From: Brevibacillus ruminantium
GTDB taxonomy: Bacteria > Bacillota > Bacilli > Brevibacillales > Brevibacillaceae
DNA length: 64,000 bases
Direction of reading: 5' to 3'
Assembly (NCBI RefSeq): GCF_023746555.1
Contig: NZ_CP098755.1
Coordinates: 1,747,001 to 1,811,000 of the forward strand
Part shown: one piece after another, positions 25,694-34,962 of the stretch
Layout of the letters: every line of letters begins with the position of its first letter
Position numbering within the stretch: position 1 is the first letter of the stretch
Made by a program: the position numbers and the translations under genes
The notes under the pieces: generated by a model
What the model was told of the DNA's origin: nothing
The model's input: only the letters and a program-made list of their open reading frames with translations
The model's database searches: none

Positions 25694-28282
25694 CTATCGG
25701 CCCATTTCGGAGATGAAGCGGGAGAGCCTGGTCTTGCGTCCGAACCGTTCGCGGGGGATGCCGATGCTCAGGGAGTAGCGGGCCCGCGTGATGGCCACGT
25801 ATAACAATCTCCGCTCTTCTTCGAGTGCGGCCTGATTTCCCTTTCTCACGGCATCCAATGCGTATTCGTGGGGCAGGGAGCCTTCGATTAGATCGGGCAG
25901 GAATACGTGGTCAAACTCCAATCCTTTTGCCCGGTGAATACTAAGTACATGTACCCCTTCTCCTGGGAGTGGCTGCTGCTGGCGCCACTCTTTTTCCTGG
26001 TTGGCCATCCGGTCCATATACTGGAGAAAGCCAGCTACATGCTCATGTCTCTTCGCTGTGGCGAGCAGCTGCTGCAGTTCATCACTCCAGCTTTCCCGGC
26101 GATCATCCCGTTCTTTGGACCGTTTTTTCAGATAATCACGCAGCCGGCAATCTTCGTAGATCAGCTCCAGGGCCTGGGCAGGCGGACAAGCGGCACAGGC
26201 TGCCAGCACTTCCCCGACAGATTGCAGATGTTTGCGCTGAAATCCTTTCCAATGCTCCAGCTTTGGTAGTACATGCAAAATGGGCATGTCCTCCAAAATG
26301 GCCTGACTCCGCAGTGCATTCCACATCTCCTGGGAAATATAGAGTGTCGGAAGAATCTCTTTCAAGCTGTCGCTGTCGTCCGGATTGAGAGCCAAACGCA
26401 AATAGGACAGAACCCAGCGAACGGTTTGCCGCTGGTAGAAGGAGTCCTCCTCTTGTGTATAGTGGAAGGGGATGCCAGCCTCGCTCAAATGCTCCAAAAT
26501 CGGACGGGCCGATTCATGTGTTCGGTAGAGAATGGCGCATTCACCGATCGGTGTCCCTGTTTCGATCCGATGACGAATCTCGTCCACAATCCGGGCAGCC
26601 TGTTCTTCCTCGTCGCCCGGTTCGAAGAGGTAGGTTTCCCCCTCTTCAGAGTGAAAGGAGAGACAGTCCTTTTGCCAACGTGCACGGTTGTGGCCGATCA
26701 GGGAGAAGCCAAGTCCGACGATGGAGGAGCGCGAGCGGTAGTTTACCTCCAGCGTAATGGTTTTCGCCTGGGGAAAATCTCGTGTAAAGCCGAGTATGTA
26801 TTGCGGATCGCTTCCACGAAATCCGTAGATGGACTGATCGTCGTCGCCAATCACGCAGAGATTGTTTTGCGGCGCGGCGAGCAGCTTGACGGTTTCATAC
26901 TGAATGCGGTTGATATCCTGAAACTCGTCGATCATGACATGCGTAATCCGCTCCTGGTACCGCTGCAGGATTTCGGGATGAGTGAGCAAAAGCTCGTAGC
27001 AGCCAATCAGCATATCGTCAAAATCAAACCAGCCTGTGCGTTTCTTTGCCTCTTCATAAAGGGGATACAGAAGCTGTGCCAATCGCTCGGCATCATCGTT
27101 CGCCACCCGATGTCCTGCCTGCTCGGGCAGCAGGTATTCGTTTTTCCAGCGGCTGATGATGGCCAGTGCCTCTAGTATCTCGCTTTCTTTGCGCGGACCG
27201 ATCTCAGGCGGGGCGGCCAATGCCCCGCTTTCGCGCAGCAGGCGCCACTTCTGCCAATCCTTTTTCAGCAGCTTTCGCTGATCCCAGCGGTCGGACTGGT
27301 GAAACATGAGCATCCGGTAGAAGATGCTGTGAAAGGTACCCGACACCAGCTCGCGTGCTTGTCCGCCAGGAAGCTGACGGGCCAGCCTTTGCTTGATCTC
27401 TTCCGCCGCCTTGGTCGTAAAGGTGACGACCATGATTTGCCGGGGGGAGAGGCCAAGCTCACGGATCAAATGCGATGTGCGGGCCGTCATCACCCGCGTT
27501 TTTCCACTGCCCGCCCCGGCCAGGATCAGGAGAGGCCCTTCTGTCGTTTGAACCGCCTCTTTTTGGTGAGGGTGAAGCTGTTCTTCGTGGCGCACTGCCA
27601 AATGCTCGATCGTCTTTTTAGGCATCAGCCTTTTGCGATAGAGCGGCGGCTTGGGCGGTTCGGGTACAGTACGGTTGACGTCCGATTCTGATTGGATGCT
27701 TCGTTTTTTCGGGATGCGAAAAGAGCCGAGCATTACTTCTTCGGTTTCTGCACTGGCCCCGCGGTCTGCACCGGCTGTAGCTTCTGAGCGTGCCACGGAT
27801 TTAGCGTTGGCTCCGGTCTCAGCACTTGCCACGGATTTAGCGTTGGCTCCGGCCTCAGCACTTGCCACGGTTTTAGCACCGGCTCCAGCTTCAGCACTTC
27901 CCACAGCTTTAGTATTTGCCATGGCTTCCGCACTGGCCGAAGCTGCTACACTCGCTGCGATTTCCGCATCGGCTGTAGTGAATGGTTTCTCCACAGCAAC
28001 AGCGACTTCTGCCATGACGGAAAAAGCCTGGCGGATGTGAGGCTCTGTATGAGCTGCCAGCAATTCGGCAGGTGGAGCTTCCAATCCTTCCCATTCACAA
28101 AGTTGATCCTCGGGATGCAAAAAAGAAGGATCAAAGCTGATCCCTGCTGACAGGCGAAGGGGTGCATCGCAGAGCGGGCAACGCACTTTTTCCCGGCGGG
28201 CAGCCATCCGCCAGACGGACAGGTGCTGGTATGTATCGGGCTGCAAGCGGATGATGGTATCGTCTAGCTGAGCAAATTTCAT
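25694..28282 (-). CDS. UvrD/Rep-family DNA helicase with N-terminal zinc-like domain and Ala-rich linker
   Basis: 862 residues from ATG 28282 (GAGGTG box); the frame stays open to 28561 but that part has no domain. Residues 1-100 carry a CPLCDAPLRL Cys pair. Residues about 110-220 are an Ala/Glu/Ser linker with 12-residue repeats. The superfamily 1 helicase core follows: LAGAGSGKTRVM (Walker A), MIDEFQDINRIQYE (Walker B), GDDDQSIYGFRGSDPQ and VLSIHRAKGLEFDHVF. It is a 3'-5' translocase, probably in repair or recombination. The linker is unusual and its length likely varies between strains. Confidence 0.9.
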   Translation of the reverse strand: MKFAQLDDTIIRLQPDTYQHLSVWRMAARREKVRCPLCDAPLRLSAGISFDPSFLHPEDQLCEWEGLEAPPAELLAAHTEPHIRQAFSVMAEVAVAVEKPFTTADAEIAASVAASASAEAMANTKAVGSAEAGAGAKTVASAEAGANAKSVASAETGANAKSVARSEATAGADRGASAETEEVMLGSFRIPKKRSIQSESDVNRTVPEPPKPPLYRKRLMPKKTIEHLAVRHEEQLHPHQKEAVQTTEGPLLILAGAGSGKTRVMTARTSHLIRELGLSPRQIMVVTFTTKAAEEIKQRLARQLPGGQARELVSGTFHSIFYRMLMFHQSDRWDQRKLLKKDWQKWRLLRESGALAAPPEIGPRKESEILEALAIISRWKNEYLLPEQAGHRVANDDAERLAQLLYPLYEEAKKRTGWFDFDDMLIGCYELLLTHPEILQRYQERITHVMIDEFQDINRIQYETVKLLAAPQNNLCVIGDDDQSIYGFRGSDPQYILGFTRDFPQAKTITLEVNYRSRSSIVGLGFSLIGHNRARWQKDCLSFHSEEGETYLFEPGDEEEQAARIVDEIRHRIETGTPIGECAILYRTHESARPILEHLSEAGIPFHYTQEEDSFYQRQTVRWVLSYLRLALNPDDSDSLKEILPTLYISQEMWNALRSQAILEDMPILHVLPKLEHWKGFQRKHLQSVGEVLAACAACPPAQALELIYEDCRLRDYLKKRSKERDDRRESWSDELQQLLATAKRHEHVAGFLQYMDRMANQEKEWRQQQPLPGEGVHVLSIHRAKGLEFDHVFLPDLIEGSLPHEYALDAVRKGNQAALEEERRLLYVAITRARYSLSIGIPRERFGRKTRLSRFISEMGR
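27792..27935 (-). repeat. 36-bp in-frame tandem repeat in the UvrD-type helicase gene
   Basis: Three near-identical 36-bp units (27792, 27828, 27864) and a degenerate fourth (27900-27935) encode 12-residue repeats such as SVASAEAGANAK. They extend an Ala-rich linker between the Cys-containing N-terminus and the helicase core. Confidence 0.85.
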
Positions 28283-28400
28283 TGTGACACCTCGATATGG
28301 AGAGGGTGTTGCGGAATCGCTCCGCACAAGGGAGGAAAGAAGAAGTGCCCCCTGTGTGCAGGGGACACTCGTCTTTGTGTTGTCGATCAGGACCGGGTGA

Positions 28401-29816
28401 TCAGGAATGGGCATGCAACAGGTAATTGTCTTCGTTGTCAGCCAGTTCTTCTTCACCCAGATCGGAGATGCCCACCCGGGTGATGCGGTGGTTTTCCAAC
28501 TCGGATATGGTGAACAGGTAGTTTTGATACTGAATGGACTTTCCTTCGGCAACTTCCTCATTCAGTTGGCTGTAGAGCCATCCGGCGATCGTATCCACCT
28601 CATCCGAATAGATCTCTACGGATATATAGTCGTTCAAATCCGTCAGCAGGGTTTTCCCGGACACGGAGAGCTCATTGTTGGCGCTTTCGATATCAGGGCG
28701 CTCATTCTCATCGAATTCATCCTGAATATCTCCCACGATTTCCTCCAGAATATCCTCCATCGTGATGAGTCCCGCCGTACCGCCATACTCGTCGATGACG
28801 ATCGCCATCTGTGAGCGGCGTTTTTGCATCAGGCGCAGCACATGACTGATTTCCATCGATTCGGGCACCGTCAGCAGAGGACGGAGAAAATCTTTCAGGT
28901 CGGCCTTTCCGTTCTTCAAAGCAGAGAGGTAAAAATCCGAGATGTGGACAAAACCGATCAGCCTGTCTTTTTCTTCATGAGCCACGGGGAAACGCGAGTG
29001 ACGGGATTCCCGCATAATAGCCAGATTTTCCTCAAAGGTATTGTCATCATACAGACAGACCATGTCGATGCGAGGGATCATGATCTCCCTGGCAAGACGC
29101 TCCGAAAACTCGAAGACGTTATCAACCAGAGCAAGCTCCGTTTGGTCGATATGACCGCTTTTGTGGCTCTGATTGACCAAAAGGCGAATCTCTTCTTCTG
29201 TGTGCGCATGATCGCTCTCGGTAGCAGGCTCGATCCCCAAGCGGCGAATCAGAAACAAGGCTGTCCCATTCAGCATCCAGATCAGCGGATAGCTGAGCTT
29301 GTAAAAGAACATCAGCGGTGCCGCCGTCCATAGTGATGTGGCTTCCGCTTTTTGAATCGCCAGCGATTTGGGGGCCAGTTCTCCAAAAACGATGTGCATG
29401 AAGGTGATCAATCCAAAGGCAATCGCCAAGGATACAGGTGTAACCAGCACCTGCGGCAGGCCTAAGGACATCAATACGGGTTCGACGAATCGGGATATGG
29501 CCGGTTCACCAACCCAACCCAGACCGAGCGAGGCCAGCGTAATACCGAGCTGGCAAGCGGAAAGGTAGGCATCCAACTGCTGTGTTACCTTTTGCGCGTA
29601 GACAGCGCTTTTGTTTCCCTCACTCACAAGCTGGACCAGACGGGTTTGGCGCACTTTCACCAGCGAGAATTCTGCTGCCACAAAAAAGCCGTTGAGCAAA
29701 ACCAAAAAGACAACGAGCAGCAGATTCAGGAGTATCTCCCCTATCGGACCTATCGGACTCTCCAAGAAAGTCTCCACCCTTTCGCAAAATTCGGAAAGGA
29801 GGAGATTCACCTCCAT
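28401..29816 (-). CDS. CorC/HlyC-family membrane protein with CBS pair, copy 2
   Basis: The 471-residue protein has the same DUF21-CBS-CorC_HlyC layout as 3091-4434: [19 protein letters not shown] near residue 37, [20 protein letters not shown], then the CBS segment [19 protein letters not shown] and the C-terminal domain from about 380. It is longer at the N-terminus, where a 30-residue amphipathic segment precedes the first membrane helix, and it ends in an acidic tail. The start at 29816 has a poor ribosome site, so a later start is possible. A weak hairpin lies after the stop, at about 28340-28370. Confidence 0.85.
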   Translation of the reverse strand: MEVNLLLSEFCERVETFLESPIGPIGEILLNLLLVVFLVLLNGFFVAAEFSLVKVRQTRLVQLVSEGNKSAVYAQKVTQQLDAYLSACQLGITLASLGLGWVGEPAISRFVEPVLMSLGLPQVLVTPVSLAIAFGLITFMHIVFGELAPKSLAIQKAEATSLWTAAPLMFFYKLSYPLIWMLNGTALFLIRRLGIEPATESDHAHTEEEIRLLVNQSHKSGHIDQTELALVDNVFEFSERLAREIMIPRIDMVCLYDDNTFEENLAIMRESRHSRFPVAHEEKDRLIGFVHISDFYLSALKNGKADLKDFLRPLLTVPESMEISHVLRLMQKRRSQMAIVIDEYGGTAGLITMEDILEEIVGDIQDEFDENERPDIESANNELSVSGKTLLTDLNDYISVEIYSDEVDTIAGWLYSQLNEEVAEGKSIQYQNYLFTISELENHRITRVGISDLGEEELADNEDNYLLHAHS

Positions 29817-30026
29817 TTGTTATTCTCGATATTCTTTTCTACTACGAAATGTACGTTTGTGAATAGAAAAACATTCGTAGGCATGATTATGGATAGTATA
29901 CCAATAATAAAAGCAAAGAGTCAAAACCATCCGATTTTCTCGTACAGTTTGGACGATTCCATTCATACCGGAAATGCGCCAAACATAGAGATAATCCTGT
30001 AACCCTGTCCCAGGGAGGGAAGGCAA

Positions 30027-30662
30027 ATGATGTGGCTACAAAAGGGTGCAGCGATTCTGACAGGCGGCATAGCGATTGCGATCGGAGTCAATCTGTTTCT
30101 TGTCCCGCATCGCTTGATGGATGGAGGCATGATTGGAATCGGTCTTCTGGCCAATTATTTTTTTCATCTGCCTCCTGGTCTGGTCATGATCCTGTTTAGT
30201 GTCCCCGTGTTTGGACTGGTTTTTGTTTACGATCGCTCCCTTTTTTATCACAGCTTTCACGGGATGCTGATCGAGACGCTTCTGATCGATATGTTTGCTC
30301 CTTTGCGAGCATGGAACATTTGGGCCCTGCCATTTTCGGCAGTGGCAGGGGGAGCCTTGATTGGAATGGGAACGGGTTTGCTTTTGGCCTATCGGACCAA
30401 TACGGGGGGGACGGATCTGATCGCTCAGTTTTTGGCCCGTCGCACAGTCATTCCCGTTGCCCTGTATATTTTCATCATTGACGGCATTATTGTATCAGCC
30501 TCGATTCCTGTTATCGGTGCGGAGCGCACGGTCTATTCCTTTATCACCATCCTCGTTGTCGCCATTTTTACCCATCTGATCTACAACATCGGGCAGAAGA
30601 AACCGCCATATGTTGTAATTGGACCGCTGGGCAGGGAAGCAGGAAGAAGATGGAGAAACTAA
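30027..30662 (+). CDS. YitT-family membrane protein
   Basis: A 211-residue protein with five or six hydrophobic segments and YitT family motifs: GGIAIAIGVNLFLVPHRLMDGG, then GMGTGLLLAYRTNTGGTDLIAQF near residue 113. The usual C-terminal DUF2179 domain is absent: typical members have about 280 residues, so this is a short form. YitT proteins are of unknown function. The start follows AGGGAGGG; the next gene begins 31 bp after its stop. Confidence 0.87.
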   Translation: MMWLQKGAAILTGGIAIAIGVNLFLVPHRLMDGGMIGIGLLANYFFHLPPGLVMILFSVPVFGLVFVYDRSLFYHSFHGMLIETLLIDMFAPLRAWNIWALPFSAVAGGALIGMGTGLLLAYRTNTGGTDLIAQFLARRTVIPVALYIFIIDGIIVSASIPVIGAERTVYSFITILVVAIFTHLIYNIGQKKPPYVVIGPLGREAGRRWRN

Positions 30663-30693
30663 AAGGAAACAGACAGAATCGAGGGAGAAAATC

Positions 30694-31623
30694 ATGGCAC
30701 AGCACTCGCTTACGATGATTACGGATGGGGTCGGGTATTTTCCGGGAAGTGTAAACATCGGTCTGGTACTCGGACAAACAGGGGCGATCCTGATTGACTC
30801 CGGATTGGATACACAGACGGCCAAAAAGATAAAAAAAGGGCTGGACCAAATCGCCCAGCCACTAAGCGCAATCGTACAGACTCACGCCCATGCCGACCAT
30901 TTTGGCGGCAATGCATATCTTTTATCCTGCTGGCCTGAGGCCAAGGTGTATGCTCCGCCATTGGAAGAGGCCGTCATCCGCTATCCGCTTCTTGAGCCCA
31001 TCTATTTGGGGATGGGAGCCCAGCCTTTGGAAGAGCTGCGGAACAAGTTTTTGCTCGCGGAGGCTTCCCGTGTGGATCACCTTTTGCCAAACGAAGGGCC
31101 AGTAGAAATTGACGGTGTCCTGTTTCAAGTCATCTCCCTTCCCGGACATAGTTGGAATCAGGCAGGACTGGCTGTGGAGAACATTCTCTTTGCTGCAGAC
31201 AGCTTTTTCGGCGAAGAGACGCTGCACAAGCATAAGCTGCCCTTTTTAGTGGATGCGCATGAAACCCTGCTCAGCCTGGTCAAGCTCCTGGAATCGAATT
31301 TCCGCGGCTATTTACCCGGTCATGGTCCCTATACCACCTCACCGGAAGCGGTGTTGACCGCGAATATCCACTGTCATCGCCGGCTCTACAGGATGATCGA
31401 AGAGGCTCTGACCGAGGAGCGGACCTTGGAGCAATGTCTGGCAAGCGTCTGTGAGCGTTTACAAATTTCCATAGAGAACGCGACGAGCTACGTGCTATAT
31501 CGCACCGCTTTGATGGGGTATCTCATTGGTTTGCTAAAGGAAGAGCGCGTCAGTTACCGCTTTTTTGCCAATCAATGGCTCTGGGGAAAAGCAGCTCTGG
31601 CACAGGATGGTCTCGATAGATAG
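30694..31623 (+). CDS. Metallo-beta-lactamase-fold hydrolase
   Basis: 309 residues from ATG 30694 (GAGGGAG box); an upstream extension overlaps the YitT gene. The zinc-binding signature HAHADHFGGN lies near residue 63, and LPGHSWNQAG and LPGHGPY give the later His ligands. The C-terminal helical part may select the substrate. The family includes glyoxalase II-like, RNA-processing and lactonase enzymes, so the substrate stays open. Its 3' end overlaps the convergent YugN-like gene by 52 bp. Confidence 0.88.
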   Translation: MAQHSLTMITDGVGYFPGSVNIGLVLGQTGAILIDSGLDTQTAKKIKKGLDQIAQPLSAIVQTHAHADHFGGNAYLLSCWPEAKVYAPPLEEAVIRYPLLEPIYLGMGAQPLEELRNKFLLAEASRVDHLLPNEGPVEIDGVLFQVISLPGHSWNQAGLAVENILFAADSFFGEETLHKHKLPFLVDAHETLLSLVKLLESNFRGYLPGHGPYTTSPEAVLTANIHCHRRLYRMIEEALTEERTLEQCLASVCERLQISIENATSYVLYRTALMGYLIGLLKEERVSYRFFANQWLWGKAALAQDGLDR

Positions 31624-31958
31624 TCGCCTATTTCGGCCAGCTTGTGCTCGGCAGCTTCCCGTATTTCCTTGGGAATGATAAGGAGATCATCGATTGTCGT
31701 GTTGAGGTACAGCTTTGCTTCCAGATAGGGGTGGCCCAATTTGACGGTCATTTCACCGGTGTCGGTCGGCCTGCTGGTAAAGTTGGCGGGAATGCGGAGA
31801 AAATAGGAACTGCTGGTGGCTGAGTCGTAAATCTCCACATGGTAGGTGGGATCGTCACCGCCGGTAGGGGAAAAGCCTTGCTGCCGCAGCATCTTGTCGA
31901 CGTAAGAAAGCGGCTGGACGACACCAGTCAGGTTTTTGCTTTTTAACCGCATGGACAT
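31572..31958 (-). CDS. YugN-like protein
   Basis: A 128-residue soluble protein. The order of blocks (an N-terminal region ending in LRQQGF, then YFLRIPANF, MTVKLGHPYLEAKLY and a helical C-terminus) resembles the YugN family of Bacillales, function unknown. The last 52 bp overlap the convergent MBL gene, and no terminator separates them. The family call is from memory of motif layout and is moderate. Confidence 0.62.
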   Translation of the reverse strand: MSMRLKSKNLTGVVQPLSYVDKMLRQQGFSPTGGDDPTYHVEIYDSATSSSYFLRIPANFTSRPTDTGEMTVKLGHPYLEAKLYLNTTIDDLLIIPKEIREAAEHKLAEIGDYLSRPSCARAAFPQSH

Positions 31959-32060
31959 CCTCCTTGGCTAACGCTTTATGAATGCGTTTTGCCTAATCAT
32001 ATGAGGGGGAGCTCCAATTCAGAAGTGACAGACAAGGAGAAAGAAGGAGAGAAAACTTTG

Positions 32061-32930
32061 ATGAACAAACGAGCAGACCTGCATACGCATACACGGGCAT
32101 CGGACGGGACCTGTGAGCCGCAGGAAAATGTGCGCCTGGCACAGGAAGCGGGATTGGCCGCCGTCGCGATAACCGATCACGACACCGTAGCAGGCATCCC
32201 TGAGGCATTGAAAGCAGCCCAGAGAGGGGAGTCTGCTGCGGCGGTGGAGGTCATCCCCGGCGTTGAGGTAAGTTCGGTGGCGCGCGGTCAAGATATTCAC
32301 GTCCTGGGCTATTTTGTGCCGTATGAAGACGAGGCCTTTCACGAAAAGCTGCGTGGATTGCGCGAAACCCGGCATGAGCGCAATAAGCTCATGGTTGCAC
32401 GCTTGCAGGAGCTGGGCATCCCGATCACGTTGGAAGGCGTCTATCGGCGAAAGACGGGGGAGGATAAAAACATCGGGAGACCGCATATCGCCGAAGAGTT
32501 GATCGAGCTGGGCGCGGTGAAGTCCATCGATGAGGCTTTTGCCGTCTATCTGGGGAAAGAGGGCAAGGCCTATGTCAATCCTCCGCGCATCTCGCCTCAG
32601 GAAGCGATCACGCTGATCAAGGAAGCAGGCGGTGTGGCTGTTCTGGCCCATCCCGGCTTGTACGACGACGATGAGCTGGTGAAGGAGCTGATCGTCTTCG
32701 GTTTGGACGGAATCGAGGTCTGGCATCCCGATAATATGCGGGAGCAGCGGGAGCTCTATCAGCGCTGGGCGGAAGAAAACGGGCTCGTGATGACGGGCGG
32801 CTCAGATTTCCACGGTTGGCGCGGCGAGGAGCCGTTCCATGCCATGCTCGGAAGCCATACGGCCCCCTATGATGCAGTGGAGCGGATCAGGGAGATCGCG
32901 AAGAAAAGAAAGCAGGCGAGTTTTGGCTGA
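32061..32930 (+). CDS. PHP-domain phosphoesterase (TrpH/RNase AM-like)
   Basis: The 289-residue protein has the PHP motifs: DLHTHTRASDGT near residue 6, AITDHDTVAG near 35, GVEVS, VLAHPG near 195 and GGSDFHG near 252. These supply the tri-metal site. E. coli members (TrpH/YciV, RNase AM) remove 5' phosphates from nucleotides or degrade short RNA from the 5' end. TTG 32058 has slightly better spacing to the GAAGGAG box than ATG 32061. It converges on the small membrane gene immediately downstream. Confidence 0.9.
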   Translation: MNKRADLHTHTRASDGTCEPQENVRLAQEAGLAAVAITDHDTVAGIPEALKAAQRGESAAAVEVIPGVEVSSVARGQDIHVLGYFVPYEDEAFHEKLRGLRETRHERNKLMVARLQELGIPITLEGVYRRKTGEDKNIGRPHIAEELIELGAVKSIDEAFAVYLGKEGKAYVNPPRISPQEAITLIKEAGGVAVLAHPGLYDDDELVKELIVFGLDGIEVWHPDNMREQRELYQRWAEENGLVMTGGSDFHGWRGEEPFHAMLGSHTAPYDAVERIREIAKKRKQASFG

Positions 32931-33143
32931 TTAACGAGTCAGGTCATTTTTTGCATGCTCCGTTTCCCGGCTCTTTTTATCCAGATAGATCTGGCTGTCG
33001 ATGCTGTAGACATGGCCGATCGCTGTCAGGATGGTGATCAGGAAAAAGATCAATCCGTAGGCAAACATGAACTGATCCATCCAAAAACAAATGATGATCG
33101 CCGTCAGCAAAAGAAGAATGGCGGTCCAAGCGATTTTTTTCAT
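32931..33143 (-). CDS. Small two-helix membrane protein, predicted ECF target
   Basis: A 70-residue protein with two hydrophobic segments (about 6-22 and 28-45) and a charged C-terminal tail. The ATG has a TGGAGGG box. A TGAAAC-N16-CGTA promoter lies 35 bp upstream, so it is probably induced by the ECF sigma factor encoded at 601-1170. Small membrane proteins of this kind are common in envelope-stress regulons. No family recognised. Confidence 0.72.
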   Translation of the reverse strand: MKKIAWTAILLLLTAIIICFWMDQFMFAYGLIFFLITILTAIGHVYSIDSQIYLDKKSRETEHAKNDLTR

Positions 33144-33177
33144 GGCACCCTCCAGTGACTTTCCGTTTTTTGGTATA

Positions 33178-33203
33178 TACGACGGGAGAGGGGAGCGGTT
33201 TCA
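33178..33203 (-). promoter_or_regulatory. ECF-type promoter (TGAAAC-N16-CGTA) upstream of the small membrane gene
   Basis: On the minus strand TGAAAC (33203-33198) is followed after exactly 16 bases by CGTA (33181-33178), then TATA. The distance to the start codon at 33143 is 35 bp. It fits the same consensus as the sites at 1199-1224 and 11676-11701. Confidence 0.72.
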
Positions 33204-33238
33204 TGTGAAAGAAATAGAGGGAAAGGATTTAAAGAGGA

Positions 33239-33676
33239 ATGGAAATCAAAAAACCAAGCGAGGCTCAATTCGAGGAGATTTTGCAGCGATCTCCCCAAGC
33301 CTTATATGAAGGAACCAGGGGCAACGCACGTCCATCAGATGAAAAGGTAAAACAACTCATCTACCCTCTGTTGGAGAAAGGCGGCTACTATCTGGCGGCG
33401 ACTGAGGGCGAAACACTCATGGGGTGGGTTCTGCTCGGACCTGCGAAGGACCATTTTACGGACGCAGAGTATGGCTTTCTCTATGAGCTGTATGTCATAG
33501 AGGAATTCAGGGGAAGAGGCCTCTCCAAGCATTTGATGAAAGAAGCCATCGAGCAACTGAAACAGAAAGGGTACCCGGAAATTCGATTGGGTGTTTTTGC
33601 CGGGAACCCTGCGGCACAGCTTTATGAACAACTGGGTTTTACAGTGCGGAATATGGTGATGAGCTTGCCTTTGTAA
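33239..33676 (+). CDS. GNAT-family N-acetyltransferase
   Basis: The 145-residue protein has GNAT motif A as LYELYVIEEFRGRGLSKHLM near residue 85 (acetyl-CoA pyrophosphate loop RGRGLS) and the C-terminal NPAAQLYEQLGF. It transfers an acetyl group to an amine; the substrate is unknown. The GAGG box sits very close to the ATG, so the start is not fully secure. A strong terminator follows. Confidence 0.88.
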   Translation: MEIKKPSEAQFEEILQRSPQALYEGTRGNARPSDEKVKQLIYPLLEKGGYYLAATEGETLMGWVLLGPAKDHFTDAEYGFLYELYVIEEFRGRGLSKHLMKEAIEQLKQKGYPEIRLGVFAGNPAAQLYEQLGFTVRNMVMSLPL

Positions 33677-33696
33677 GGGAATATTGTAAAAAAGAG

Positions 33697-33730
33697 AACC
33701 CGCTATCGCTTTTCAGATAGTGGGTTTTGT
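33697..33730 (+). terminator. Rho-independent terminator
   Basis: AACCCGCTATC pairs with GATAGTGGGTT (one G-T pair) around an 8-nt loop, followed by TTTTGTT. It ends the GNAT gene. Confidence 0.87.
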
Positions 33731-33854
33731 TCTACTTTCGGAAAGTTTGATTTCGCTAACGCATTAAATGATGAAAGTATAAGAAAAACTAAAGCTCTCG
33801 CTATTTGACTTGGCGATAAGCCAAGTTTTTCTAATGACCGGGCAACACGGGAGA

Positions 33855-34352
33855 TCAGGAAGCATCTGTTGCGGAGTTCTTGATATCACTCAGGGCCTGG
33901 ACATATTTTTCGTGCCAGGTTTTCCATACTTCGAACCTGGATTCCATGGTTCTGCCATCGAGAAGCGCTTCAATGACATCCAGACAGACATGCCAACCGG
34001 CCAGGTCCTTCGCCGTATGGTCGGTAATTTTCGTGAGCTCCTCCTGGAATACCAAGAAACAGCCATCTGGCTCCGGTGAGAGTTCAAAGCGGACCAAGTC
34101 ATCCGCCCAGGTGTATTCCAGCAGGGAATGAATTTGCAGACGAGTGATGTTCATTTTCTCAAAGGTACCGTCTCCCATGTCGAAGAGAATGGTACCTCCC
34201 TCGCGAAGCTCTTCCACACGCAGTTCCGGAAACCATTGCTTCAATTTTTCGTTGTCGGTCAAGTACGACCACACTTCTTCCACAGAATGCTTGAGTCTGC
34301 GTTCGAAGCGGGCGAAGTAACCATGCTCCGTTCTGTCTATGGAAGCCAACAT
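33855..34352 (-). CDS. SRPBCC/AHSA1-domain protein
   Basis: A 165-residue protein with a START-like AHSA1 fold: RFERRLKHSVEEVWSYLTD near the N-terminus, WFPELRVEELREGGTILF in the middle, and a long C-terminal helix ending GWHVCLDVIEALLDG. Such proteins bind small hydrophobic ligands in a cavity or act as stress co-chaperones. The start has an AAGGAGGG box. It stands alone between a GNAT terminator and the YjcF-like gene. Confidence 0.87.
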   Translation of the reverse strand: MLASIDRTEHGYFARFERRLKHSVEEVWSYLTDNEKLKQWFPELRVEELREGGTILFDMGDGTFEKMNITRLQIHSLLEYTWADDLVRFELSPEPDGCFLVFQEELTKITDHTAKDLAGWHVCLDVIEALLDGRTMESRFEVWKTWHEKYVQALSDIKNSATDAS

Positions 34353-34381
34353 GAGAAGCCCTCCTTTTCAGGATATTGATA

Positions 34382-34813
34382 CTAGCTTGTCCAGCTTTTT
34401 TCCATGGCAATATGCTCAATTCCCGCTTCTACAAAAACGGACCCGATCGGTGTGTAGCCCAGCTTTTCATAGAAAGGCTGCGCGTGGGTCTGGGCGTTTA
34501 ATTTGAGGCCCTTATTTCTTTGTCGTTTCGCTGTTTCTTCCATATACAGCATCAGCAGCCGGCCTAAGCCTGTGCCTCTCTCGCTCTTGGCAATGGCTAC
34601 ACGCTCTACTTTGGAAATTCCCGGGGAATAAGGGCGGAGCCGGCCTGCTCCTACAGCCACTCCCCCGCGATAGACGACAAAATGAAGGGTCCCGGAGCCG
34701 ATCCGGTCATGCTCGTCGATCTCAATCTCCTGTGGCACCTGTTGCTCTTTTATGAAAACATCGTGTCTGACAGACAAGGCATCTTGCAATTGCTGTTCTG
34801 TCTGAACTTCCAT
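34382..34813 (-). CDS. yjcF: GNAT-family N-acetyltransferase (YjcF-like)
   Basis: 143 residues from ATG 34813; the product starts with QLQDALSVRHDVFIKEQQVP, typical of the ElaA/YjcF group, and carries motif A as RTGLGRLLMLYME near residue 85. A TTG at 34870 with an AGGAAG box is an alternative start that would add 19 residues. The next gene upstream in the operon direction is the YjcG-like 2H protein, and a YjcH-like esterase lies further up. This is the same order as yjcF-yjcG-yjcH of B. subtilis. Confidence 0.82.
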   Translation of the reverse strand: MEVQTEQQLQDALSVRHDVFIKEQQVPQEIEIDEHDRIGSGTLHFVVYRGGVAVGAGRLRPYSPGISKVERVAIAKSERGTGLGRLLMLYMEETAKRQRNKGLKLNAQTHAQPFYEKLGYTPIGSVFVEAGIEHIAMEKSWTS

Positions 34814-34962
34814 TATTTGGCATTCCTCGCTACTCTGTTCTACGCGTTTCAACTCGTTTGTCTGATTCAATGCAGTTCTTCCTTTCGATACGTCAAGTCT
34901 GGATGGAAAAATGGAAAGGCCCTTCCGCAAAGGGAAGGGCATATGAAGATTTCTCCCGGCTC

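Noticed and set aside
25610-25804. A 64-residue plus-strand frame behind fabI
   Set aside because: It begins in the terminator hairpin and continues antisense into the UvrD-type gene; its sequence shows no domain.
28283-28561. N-terminal extension of the UvrD-type helicase
   Set aside because: The extension has no domain and crosses the intergenic gap; ATG 28282 has a ribosome box and starts the conserved part.
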